Assembly (NCBI RefSeq): GCF_002259795.1
Contig: NZ_MWXA01000008.1
Coordinates: 62,001 to 126,000, forward strand
DNA length: 64,000 bases
Source of the DNA: Bifidobacterium aquikefiri
Lineage (GTDB): Bacteria; Actinomycetota; Actinomycetes; Actinomycetales; Bifidobacteriaceae
Reading direction: 5' to 3'
Shown: in pieces, positions 38,630-46,645 of the stretch
Layout: the number at the start of each line of letters is the position of its first letter
Numbering within the stretch: position 1 is the first letter of the stretch
Notes under the pieces: generated by a model
What the model was told of the DNA's origin: nothing
Database searches by the model: none
What the model saw: the letters and a program-made list of their open reading frames with translations, nothing else
Position numbers and translations under genes: made by a program

Positions 38630-38821
38630 TCACTCGCCACCTTTTTGGACAAAGCGGCTGACATACTCCTCAGCATTCTCAGACAGCGAGGTTTCAATGT
38701 CGTCCAATACCGAATCGAGTTCATCGATGTGCGACTCGTTGCCGTTCTCACGTTGCCTGGATTGCAGATCCGCCTCCTCTGCGTGAGTTTGCTGAGCCTT
38801 GCTTTGCTGTTCCTGTGGCAT
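38630..38821 (-). CDS. pup: Prokaryotic ubiquitin-like protein Pup
   Basis: 63 residues, Gln/Glu-rich and mostly disordered, ending EEYVSRFVQKGGE. The C-terminal GGE is the form ready for ligation by PafA; Pups ending in GGQ must first be deamidated by Dop. The helical segment HIDELDSVLDDIETSLSENA is the ATPase coiled-coil binding region. The start (MPQEQQSKAQQ) has GGAAGG upstream. The pafA start immediately follows, so the two are coupled. Confidence 0.96.
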   Translation of the reverse strand: MPQEQQSKAQQTHAEEADLQSRQRENGNESHIDELDSVLDDIETSLSENAEEYVSRFVQKGGE

Positions 38822-38912
38822 AACAGACCTTCCTTCACATGCTGGGATGGGATGCTGCTCCACACCTCTCATAGATGTGAAGAACACTCCAATCCGTCCG
38901 TGGATGCAGTTA

Positions 38913-39749
38913 TCAATCCTGGTTGAGATATGGCTTCAAGTCGTCGTCAATGAGTCCGTTCGTCGCAACGATGTCGTTATCTCGTCCCCAGTCGATAGGA
39001 TTGCCATTCCACTGATTCAATTTGCCCTGTGACTCCCATACAACCACAGTTCCAGCCGAAACGGCAGGAATATCCCAAGAATGAAGTTTCGGTTCGAAAT
39101 AGGCATCGTAAGTGCCATCGGCGACCTTGCACAGGTCGAGCGAAGTTGGTCCAACGCGTTTAATGTCAGCCGGCCTTCCAGCCATTGCAGCCACGGTTCG
39201 CAATGCTCGCTTTGACTCTCTTGGGAAATACGACATGCCGAAGCTCACCACGGATCCGTCCAGAGAATCCGTCGTCGAGGGAATGATCTTTTCTTGCTTG
39301 CTGCCAATCGGGGTGCGTCGGATGCGAATCGCGCCCTGACCCTGTGCGGCAAGATAGGTCAATCCCAGCGCCGGTGCATGAACGACACCGATGATGGGCG
39401 ACGGCACACCATCTTTCCCAATCTTAAACAGCGTGAAGGTGACCGCCCATTCCGCCATGTTTCTCACATAGTTGATGGCACCATCAATATTGCCAATGCA
39501 CCAATATCGGCTGTTGGGCTCTCGGTCGGAACCCTCGTCTTCCCAGAACCCATCGGCTGGATCGATCTTGGAGATGCCATCCCTGCAAAAGCGCATCAAT
39601 CGAGTGTCGACCTCTGAAGTGAAACGTTGTTCCGACTTAGGCTGAACACGATACTTCAAATCATGCGGATTGACCTGATCCTGTAGAGCATGTTCCCCTG
39701 CGTCAAATGCCAAATGAGATACCCGTGTGGTTAAATCCCTCAAATCCAT
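38913..39749 (-). CDS. Inositol monophosphatase-like protein, altered metal site
   Basis: 278 residues. The overall fold of the IMPase/HisN family is visible (SEVDTRLMRFCRDGISKIDP; GVVHAPALGLTYLAAQGQGA; LHSWDIPAVSAGTVVV). The metal motif normally WxxDPxDGTxNF reads WCIGNIDGAINY, so the first metal-binding Asp is Gly and Thr is Ala. The last Asp (SWD) and one acidic cluster (DGFWEDEGSD) remain. Weak or changed activity is expected. It sits inside the pupylation cluster between dop and pup, on the same strand. The start at 39749 has GAGGTGG upstream; a GTG three codons earlier is less likely. Confidence 0.82.
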   Translation of the reverse strand: MDLRDLTTRVSHLAFDAGEHALQDQVNPHDLKYRVQPKSEQRFTSEVDTRLMRFCRDGISKIDPADGFWEDEGSDREPNSRYWCIGNIDGAINYVRNMAEWAVTFTLFKIGKDGVPSPIIGVVHAPALGLTYLAAQGQGAIRIRRTPIGSKQEKIIPSTTDSLDGSVVSFGMSYFPRESKRALRTVAAMAGRPADIKRVGPTSLDLCKVADGTYDAYFEPKLHSWDIPAVSAGTVVVWESQGKLNQWNGNPIDWGRDNDIVATNGLIDDDLKPYLNQD

Positions 39750-39874
39750 CAATCCCACCTCAATCCTTCTCGAATGAAATGATACAGAATAGCAATGATT
39801 TATCGTTGACCATGAACCCTCAGATTCTTAGTGATCGTTGAAGCAATGTTGCTCCCTGGCAAACTCGTTGTCTC

Positions 39875-41503
39875 TCAGATGCGTATGCCGCCTGCCGATA
39901 GCAGCTCGACACACTCGGCGGCACTCCCGGCATGCAACAGTGTCGCTTCGCAATGGCTCCTGTCGAAGTTCTCAGAATCACGCATGTCGAGCGTCAGTTT
40001 ACGTGGATTGCCGGCATGCCGCGAATCGGCAACGGTCATTCGCCCCCACGTAACCCCAATGATTTGATCCGGGAATCTGCGTATCAGTTGCGAGCGCAGC
40101 CATGCCCGAGTGGTTTCAGGTGGTTCAGTGCATGCCTTGTTCAACTCTTCGGATCCGATCAGATGCTCACAGCGACTGCTCAATTTCGAAAAGAGGCCAT
40201 GACGCGCATCCAATGCAGACCATGACAGATCCAGGGCTCGAAGTCTTGAATCTGCCCATGTTGCAGCATCCGTCTTTCCTTCGTTGGATGGGTTCATACG
40301 CCGCCTGAGCAATTCCAATATCTGCCACTTGGCAAACCATTCGATGCGAGAAGATTCGTCTCGCATGTTGAGACGTTGGTTATCGTCGGCATCACGGATT
40401 CGTTCCAGATCTGCAAGAGTGTCATGCCATAAGGCCATGATGTCTTCCGTTGCGTTATCCGGCCAATTTACTCGGGTTGCCTTGTGAGCGCGGCACCCAT
40501 ATACGTCATATCCCGTCCGTTCAACGGCCTGATATAAGCGAGTCTGCATGTCTATCGCAGATATTGCGCCGCCATCGTCAAGGGCAAATTTCCTGGCGAG
40601 GCTCAAGTCATGAGATATTGCATGCAGGGTATCCACTGGATTGACGAAGTCGATGGATTCCTCAGGATCACTCGTTTCCAACGTGTGTCGCAGGTATCGT
40701 GTCTCCAGCATCCAGAGCAACATGCTTGTCGTTCCCAGTTTCAGCACCTGTGGCACATCCATGCGATTGGCATCGCCCACAATGACATGCAGGCGCCTTC
40801 TGTCAGCCGTACTGTGCGATTCGTCCCGCGTATTGATGATTGGGCGATCGAATGTGGTCTGCAGACCGATGCGATCATGAATGTAATCGGCACGCTGACT
40901 CAGCTGATAGCCTGCAATTTCGGAGCGTTCACCGATGCCAACCCTGCCGGAACCGGCAAAGATCTGTCGAGATACAAAATGGGCGGTCATGAGCTGTTGC
41001 ACATTCTGGAAAGGCACACCTCTCAGCATCTGATAGTTCTCGTGCGTTCCCCAGCTTGCCCCCTTGCCATCCACATTATTGCGATGGAGCTCAATCCGAC
41101 GTCCGGTCTGGCTGCACGCTCTGGCTACAGCCTGTTCCATCAGCATATCCCCGGCATGGTCATAGCAGAGAGCCGCAAATGGATCGGTCGTTTCAGGCGC
41201 TGAATATTCCGGATGTGCGTGATCGACGTATATGCGGCCCCCGTTGGGGGCAATCACATTTGTAATGTGCAGCTGGGGCGCATCCGTAAGCATGCTTGCC
41301 GGAGCTGATGCCCTGCTCAGACGCATGCCACGAGCATCGTTGGTCGGATCCTCTTCTCCGTAATCCCAACGAATACCCTGCGTCTGTGGGTCTGCAGCAC
41401 CAGCGACCACATCGAATGGCAGTTGGAGTGGGTTCACGGCGGAATCCTCAAAATCACTGACTGCGTATTCGGTTTCGGTGCCCATCAGGCGCAATACGCT
41501 CAT
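39875..41503 (-). CDS. dop: Pup deamidase/depupylase Dop
   Basis: 542 residues. Removes Pup from proteins and, where needed, deamidates Pup. Homologous to PafA but with the extra Dop loop around residues 36-60 (AADPQTQGIRWDYGEED...). Motifs: LMGTETEYAVSDF, DHAHPEYSAPETTD, LHRNNVDGKGASWGTHENY, RPIINTRDESHS, LHVIVGDANRMD. Since Pup here already ends in Glu, depupylation is probably its main task. Start overlaps the arc stop by four bases, so arc-dop are coupled. Confidence 0.95.
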   Translation of the reverse strand: MSVLRLMGTETEYAVSDFEDSAVNPLQLPFDVVAGAADPQTQGIRWDYGEEDPTNDARGMRLSRASAPASMLTDAPQLHITNVIAPNGGRIYVDHAHPEYSAPETTDPFAALCYDHAGDMLMEQAVARACSQTGRRIELHRNNVDGKGASWGTHENYQMLRGVPFQNVQQLMTAHFVSRQIFAGSGRVGIGERSEIAGYQLSQRADYIHDRIGLQTTFDRPIINTRDESHSTADRRRLHVIVGDANRMDVPQVLKLGTTSMLLWMLETRYLRHTLETSDPEESIDFVNPVDTLHAISHDLSLARKFALDDGGAISAIDMQTRLYQAVERTGYDVYGCRAHKATRVNWPDNATEDIMALWHDTLADLERIRDADDNQRLNMRDESSRIEWFAKWQILELLRRRMNPSNEGKTDAATWADSRLRALDLSWSALDARHGLFSKLSSRCEHLIGSEELNKACTEPPETTRAWLRSQLIRRFPDQIIGVTWGRMTVADSRHAGNPRKLTLDMRDSENFDRSHCEATLLHAGSAAECVELLSAGGIRI

Positions 41504-43140
41504 ACGCGCCCGCTTTCAGCATCCCGCGAACGCTCGATGCGAACCACATGTCCTACGTCCAGGCCAGTGATATTGGACCATTGGGAAGGATCTGCATCGC
41601 CGATGGAATCCGCACTCTCCTGAAACTCATCCTGCACCGCCTCTGAAAATATGGCGGCACTCAGCGCCACGTCACTTCCACTCTGGATTGAGGCCTTGAC
41701 CGCCTTGGTCTTGGCACGATCAACGATATTCTTCAACATGGCCCCGGAGACAACGTCAGCAAAGAATATACTCGTCCACTGGCCCCGTTCATCGCATACC
41801 TCACAGACTCTGCGACGGTCTTCGCGAGCAAAGATATCGCGCACGATCAATGACACCAGACTGTCCGAATCATTGTCGAGCTGAAGCGGCAGATCATTCG
41901 TCAGATAGTGCTGCAGGATGTTCGCCGCCTGCGGGCGGTTCGGCCGATCCACGCGAATCTTGACATCAAGCCTGCCTGGGCGCAGCACTGCCGGATCGAT
42001 CATATCGACGCGATTTGAGGCACCGATCACAATCACATTGTCCAAAGCCTCGACGCCATCGAGCTCTGCAAGGAACTGAGGCACTATCGTGGTCTCGACA
42101 TCTGAAGACACCCCGGATCCCCTCGTGCGCAGCAGCGAATCCATCTCATCGATGAAGACGATGACCAGTGCGCCCTGCGCCGCACGATCGCGTGCACGCT
42201 TGAAGATGCCCCGAATGAGCCGCTCTGATTCTCCGACGAATTTATTGAGTAGTTCAGGCCCTTTGACGGAGAGAAAGATGCCACGGCTGGCATGCGTCCC
42301 ACGAGCGAGGGAATTGGCGACTGCCTTGGCGATCATGGTCTTGCCATTGCCTGGAGGACCGTAGAGCAGAACACCTTTCGGAGGGCGCAGATCATAGCGT
42401 TTGAAAAGATCACGATGCTCGAATGGCAGTTGCACGGCATCACGAATGCGGCCAATCTGGGAATCGAGACCACCGATATCGGCATAACTGACATCTGGCG
42501 TCTCTTCAAGAACCAGATTCGTCTCGTCCTCAGCCGGAAGCAGATCGAGCGCGATATGGCAGGAGTCGTCAAGCACGACGCGATCACCGGCAACGATTCT
42601 GGTATCCATCAAGGTTCCTGAACGCGTTACCACCGATGCACCGCCTGAGGAATCCTGCACCACCAGATTCGGTGCATCCAGCACCTGCAACACGGATCGA
42701 ACCTGTCCGGTCGCATGCTGTCCTCTGCATTCGACAAGAATCATGTTCTCGTTGAGCAACACCGATTCGCCGCGTACCGCTCGCTGTATGTCTATGCTGG
42801 GCGCAACAGGAACGATCATGCGTCTGTTGGCAAGTGCGACTTCTGCCGTGGCATGGCGCACGTTATGACTGTCGAGCGAAATGTGATCCGGGGCGATGAA
42901 CACCGCGAAACTCATGGGCGGCTTGGCCAGCTGCTCCATCTGGGCCTTGGCCTTGCCCAACTCCTCTGCGGCCTTGGTGAGTGCCGCTGCGAGGGCATGG
43001 TTCTTTCTCTGGGATGCATCGAGCTGGGCAGCCATGTCTTCAAGCTGGCTGGTGGAGCGTGTTTCCTGCATGCGCAACGATTCATCCCGTGCGCTCCCAC
43101 CACGGGTATCCATCGGTTCCTGACCGAGACGTTCAACCAT
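41500..43140 (-). CDS. arc: ARC/Mpa-type AAA ATPase of the pupylation system
   Basis: 546 residues. N-terminal coiled coil (about residues 30-75, MAAQLDASQRKNHALAAALT), OB domains, then one AAA domain with Walker A GPPGNGKTMIAKAVANSLAR, Walker B LVIVFIDEMDSLL and an arginine-finger region. It should recognise Pup through the coiled coil and unfold pupylated proteins. Mpa normally ends in GQYL to open the 20S proteasome gate; this one ends RSRDAESGRV, so proteasome docking by that route is not possible. The start at 43140 (MVERLGQEP) was preferred to 43164. First of the arc-dop pair. Confidence 0.93.
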   Translation of the reverse strand: MVERLGQEPMDTRGGSARDESLRMQETRSTSQLEDMAAQLDASQRKNHALAAALTKAAEELGKAKAQMEQLAKPPMSFAVFIAPDHISLDSHNVRHATAEVALANRRMIVPVAPSIDIQRAVRGESVLLNENMILVECRGQHATGQVRSVLQVLDAPNLVVQDSSGGASVVTRSGTLMDTRIVAGDRVVLDDSCHIALDLLPAEDETNLVLEETPDVSYADIGGLDSQIGRIRDAVQLPFEHRDLFKRYDLRPPKGVLLYGPPGNGKTMIAKAVANSLARGTHASRGIFLSVKGPELLNKFVGESERLIRGIFKRARDRAAQGALVIVFIDEMDSLLRTRGSGVSSDVETTIVPQFLAELDGVEALDNVIVIGASNRVDMIDPAVLRPGRLDVKIRVDRPNRPQAANILQHYLTNDLPLQLDNDSDSLVSLIVRDIFAREDRRRVCEVCDERGQWTSIFFADVVSGAMLKNIVDRAKTKAVKASIQSGSDVALSAAIFSEAVQDEFQESADSIGDADPSQWSNITGLDVGHVVRIERSRDAESGRV

Positions 43141-43224
43141 TGATAATTCTCCCCACAGCCTCATGCTTGTATACGTTCAGAAAGTCCGATAGCACAGTCC
43201 AATGGCAAAGGCTTGCCGACCACG

Positions 43225-43890
43225 CTACGGCTTCTGTGACCTATGTTCTCGTACCAGATTACGCACCCACAGCCCAATCATCAGCGCAATGACCACTATT
43301 GCGACAATGATGACGGTATCTTCCATAATGCCAATGACGCCAAGAATCGAACACCATTGTTCACCAAGACCGAAACCAAAACCTATGAGCAGGCTGTTCC
43401 ATACGGCCGAACCGAGAAAGGTCCATGCGGTGAAGCTCCAAAAATTCATCGCACCCAGGCCCGCTGGTATGGAGATCAGGGAACGTACAACGGGAATGAC
43501 ACGCCCGATAAGAACCGACCATGTTCCGTAACGCTCAAACCAATGGTCCGCCTTTGCAAGGTCCCGTGCATTCACACCCGGGATCCGGTTTGCAATGCGT
43601 TCAAGTCGTTCAATGCCGATCCAACGCGAGACTCCATACAGTGTCCAGGCCCCCAGGAGAGAACCAATCGTCGCGGCGATGATGGCTTCTATGAGGCCGA
43701 TCTTGCCTTGTGATGCAGTGAAACCTGCCAGAGGCAGAATCACCTCGCTAGGAATTGGCGGAAAAATCGATTCAAGGGCAATGGCGAGAGCTACGCCGAC
43801 ACCCCCCGCCTGATGCATGACTTCTACGAGCCATTCGGTTATTGTGCCAATGATGCCAGATTGTTCGGTGGTGCACGAGGAAGCGGCCAT
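43225..43890 (-). CDS. DedA-family (VTT/SNARE-associated) membrane protein
   Basis: 221 residues. The VTT domain is clear: LESIFPPIPSEVILPLAGF, then a long helix pair, FERYGTWSVLIGRVIPVVRSLISIPAGLG with the conserved Arg residues, and a C-terminal helix. DedA proteins move lipid carriers (undecaprenyl phosphate or phospholipids) across the membrane in several bacteria. The start is uncertain: ATG 43890 and 43911 are both in frame with poor ribosome binding sites. It diverges from serB and lies upstream of the arc-dop genes on the same strand. Confidence 0.87.
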   Translation of the reverse strand: MAASSCTTEQSGIIGTITEWLVEVMHQAGGVGVALAIALESIFPPIPSEVILPLAGFTASQGKIGLIEAIIAATIGSLLGAWTLYGVSRWIGIERLERIANRIPGVNARDLAKADHWFERYGTWSVLIGRVIPVVRSLISIPAGLGAMNFWSFTAWTFLGSAVWNSLLIGFGFGLGEQWCSILGVIGIMEDTVIIVAIVVIALMIGLWVRNLVREHRSQKP

Positions 43891-43949
43891 AATGATATGA
43901 GTCGGATACATATTCGATATTGTCCCAGCGATTTCAGAGAATCGAAACC

Positions 43950-44657
43950 ATGCACAACCAAACTTTGCAAGCTCCGAACAACTCGCCGGTAAAAGATCCT
44001 GTCAATCCTCGAAGATTACTCGTCATGGATGTGGATTCGACACTCATCGACGAAGAGGTCATTGACTTGATTGGTGAGGCCAGTGGAAAGGGCGGGCATA
44101 TCGCTGACATCACGAGCCGAGCGATGCGCGGAGATTTGGATTTCAGGCAGGCCCTTGCCGAAAGGGTGCGTCTTCTACAGGGTGTGCCGGTCTCGGTACT
44201 CGACGATGTCTTCAAGGCAGTGCATTTTACCAATGGAGCTCTCGACATGATCGCCACGGCGCATGAGCGTGGCTGGACTGTTGGTGTGGTCTCCGGCGGC
44301 TTCCATGAAATCGTTGACAGATTGGTGACGTTGGCAGGAATCGATCATGCCATCGCCAATACTCTTGAAACCAAGGATGGCGTTCTTACGGGCAAAACCC
44401 TTGGAGAAGTCGTCACCAAGGAAACAAAATTGCGTGCGTTGCAATCATGGGCCGCTGAAGACAACGTTGATATGGCTGATACGGTCGCCATAGGCGATGG
44501 CGCAAATGATATTCCTATGATTCTTGCCGCAGGAACGGGAATTGCCTTCTGTGCGAAACCTGCGGTACGTCAAGCTGCCCCTCACACACTGAATATTCGA
44601 AATTTGAGACCAGTCATCTCAATTATCGACAACGATAGGCAAAACATCCAGGAGTGA
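43950..44657 (+). CDS. serB: Phosphoserine phosphatase SerB
   Basis: 235 residues. HAD family: the nucleophile Asp is in VMDVDSTLIDEEVID, motif II is VVSGGFHEIVD, and the metal-binding motif is AIGDGANDIPMI. It completes serine synthesis by hydrolysing phosphoserine. There is no ACT or longer N-terminal domain, as in the short bacterial form. The start at 43950 (MHNQTLQAP) is 30 bases after an alternative at 43920; ribosome binding site weak. Ends near palindromic element copy C. Confidence 0.92.
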   Translation: MHNQTLQAPNNSPVKDPVNPRRLLVMDVDSTLIDEEVIDLIGEASGKGGHIADITSRAMRGDLDFRQALAERVRLLQGVPVSVLDDVFKAVHFTNGALDMIATAHERGWTVGVVSGGFHEIVDRLVTLAGIDHAIANTLETKDGVLTGKTLGEVVTKETKLRALQSWAAEDNVDMADTVAIGDGANDIPMILAAGTGIAFCAKPAVRQAAPHTLNIRNLRPVISIIDNDRQNIQE

Positions 44658-44660
44658 ATT

Positions 44661-44782
44661 CGAGATTTCGAGTTTTGTGACAATTGCCAGGTATACAGCT
44701 TGAAAAACGATGCAGTTTGGAACGAAAATGCAGCAAATCATGCCTGTGATACTTCGCAATTGCCACAAAACTCGAAATCTCG
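44661..44782. repeat. Convergent-gap palindromic element, copy C
   Basis: Arms 44661-44687 and 44756-44782 pair over 27 bp with one mismatch (CGAGATTTCGAGTTTTGTG start). The interior flanks are AGGTATACAGC on the left and GATACTTC on the right, the same core as in copies A and B and in the nested element of copy D. It lies between convergent serB and fmt. Confidence 0.85.
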
Positions 44783-44799
44783 CTACGCATAAGCCCAAG

Positions 44800-45780
44800 C
44801 TAGTCGATGTAAGCGTTTTCAGCCAGGTGCGCACCCCTTGCCCATGCCGCCGCATCCATCGCCTTGCGTCCCTGAAGCTTGACTTGACGCAGCTCGAGGG
44901 GATTCGTCATCGTTCCCACCCAGACATGCTTCTTCGATGTGAGCAGTTCTCCAGACTGTAAAACCTTGCCCTGTAATTCCTGTGGCGCCTCATTTGGAAG
45001 ATATGTGGCCTCACGCGCATCGAGAACATGCATCAGCAAGACGTTTTCGCCAGGATCAGCCTTAACGTGAAGATGACCCCAGGCGCCTGGTTCTGGCGTG
45101 CATGCACGAATCTGGCGTTCGACCGCATAGGCAGGCGCGTGAAAGTCTATATGAGCGTCGTCGACGGTGATTTTCTCGGCCTTTTCAAAAACTCCCTGTT
45201 CTTGCTGCTCAGGACGCGCCCGACCTGCAACGACCGCTTGCAGCGACATTGCCAGCAGATGTGAGCCATCGATCGAAAGCCGGTTCAAGAGCGAACCTGC
45301 GGTTTCATGCTTGCCGATTTCAGCTGTCGATTGAGCAACGATCGGACCATCATCGAGACCTTTGGTAATGCGAAAGACCGTAGCGCCCGACAGACTGTCG
45401 CCAGCCCAGATGGCGCGCTGCACAGGAGCAGCCCCGCGCCACTGTGGAAGCAGCGAGAAATGAAGGTTGTACCATCCAAAAGGCAAGGCATCAAGAACGT
45501 TCTCGCGAAGTATTCTGCCGTAGGCAACAACAGCGGCTATCTCTGCACCTGTCGATTTCAGTATCTCCACGAATTGCGGATCGCTTGGATTTGATTCCAA
45601 CACCGGAATCTTCAACTGCTCTGCCGCACGCTTTACCGGGCTGGGAACAAGTCTGCGGCCCCTTCCCCGGGGAGCATCCGGTCTGGTCAGAACGGCGACT
45701 ATCTCGAAATCATCGTCTGCGGCCAAGGCTTTGAGTGAAGGTACTGCAACCTCCGGCGTACCTGCAAATAACAGCTTCAT
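44800..45780 (-). CDS. fmt: Methionyl-tRNA formyltransferase
   Basis: 326 residues. Adds formyl from 10-formyl-tetrahydrofolate to initiator Met-tRNA. Signature LLFAGTPEVAVPSLKAL at the N-terminus, VVAYGRIL, and LHFSLLPQWRGAAPVQRAIW containing the active-site loop (SLLPxWRG). The C-terminal OB-like domain reaches LQGRKAMDAAAWARGAHL. It is the last gene of the long minus-strand run that starts at ftsZ; the HAD gene lies 73 bases upstream. Confidence 0.95.
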   Translation of the reverse strand: MKLLFAGTPEVAVPSLKALAADDDFEIVAVLTRPDAPRGRGRRLVPSPVKRAAEQLKIPVLESNPSDPQFVEILKSTGAEIAAVVAYGRILRENVLDALPFGWYNLHFSLLPQWRGAAPVQRAIWAGDSLSGATVFRITKGLDDGPIVAQSTAEIGKHETAGSLLNRLSIDGSHLLAMSLQAVVAGRARPEQQEQGVFEKAEKITVDDAHIDFHAPAYAVERQIRACTPEPGAWGHLHVKADPGENVLLMHVLDAREATYLPNEAPQELQGKVLQSGELLTSKKHVWVGTMTNPLELRQVKLQGRKAMDAAAWARGAHLAENAYID

Positions 45781-45853
45781 ATGCTTTCCCTCCGCATTGC
45801 TTCACACATTCAAGTCTTTCTTCTGGCTCATCCCAAGACCTGGCATTCCAGCA

Positions 45854-46594
45854 TTATTGCACAGCTGGAATATTCACTCCTGCAGCGATCAGGGCATTGC
45901 GCAGCTTGTATGAATCGGAGAACTGGAACGCTCGCATTCCGGAGGCATTGGCCCCGAGCACATTCTGCGACTTGTCGTCGATGAACAGACTGGCATGCGA
46001 ATCGATGCCAAACTGGCGAATGGCGAGTTCGAAAATGTCCCTATGCGGCTTGCGCATGTGAACATTGCCCGAGATGACCTTATCTTGCAGCATATGCAGA
46101 ATGCCGAACTGCTCCCACGCAATCGGGAACATTGTCCGCTCCCAGTTCGACAAGCCCCATACGCCGATTCCTGCTGCCTTCAAATCCTCAATGAGCATGC
46201 GGGCACCTGGAACCACGCCGGTCAGCGAGTCCTCGAAATGGTCAAGATAGAAACGGAAAATTTCAGCGTTCTCATGCCCATGAGTGCGCTCCATCCAAGC
46301 CGTCACATCTTCGGCGGATTCTCCCCCATCGAGGAAATCATTCGCATCAAAGAAACCTGAAACCTTGTTGTCGAGAAAATGATTGATGGTTTCCGGACTG
46401 TATCTGCTCACCAAAGCCGCGCTCGGCTGCCAATAGACCAAGACATTGCCGAAATCGAAAACCACATCGGTGATTGGCAGCCCGGAAGCCTGCTCGGCAG
46501 GACCCTGAGCGGTGATGACATTCGGTGCGACAAGGTCAGCAGTGACGATGTCCTTTGGGGCATTTGGCGATTCAATGGGTTCAGGCATATTCAA
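45854..46594 (-). CDS. HAD-superfamily hydrolase (YihX-like)
   Basis: 246 residues. The nucleophile motif is DVVFDFGNVLVYWQP, motif II is IGVWGLSNWER and the metal motif is SLFIDDKSQNVLGAN. A helical cap lies between motif I and II, as in sugar-phosphatases of the YihX type. Substrate unknown; a sugar phosphate is the usual guess. The N-terminal 40 residues are a Pro/Ala-rich extension. Lies between priA and fmt. Confidence 0.87.
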   Translation of the reverse strand: MNMPEPIESPNAPKDIVTADLVAPNVITAQGPAEQASGLPITDVVFDFGNVLVYWQPSAALVSRYSPETINHFLDNKVSGFFDANDFLDGGESAEDVTAWMERTHGHENAEIFRFYLDHFEDSLTGVVPGARMLIEDLKAAGIGVWGLSNWERTMFPIAWEQFGILHMLQDKVISGNVHMRKPHRDIFELAIRQFGIDSHASLFIDDKSQNVLGANASGMRAFQFSDSYKLRNALIAAGVNIPAVQ

Positions 46595-46645
46595 TCAATC
46601 CTTTCGATTACTCCTCAATATATGGAAACACTGAGCATGGAGAAA

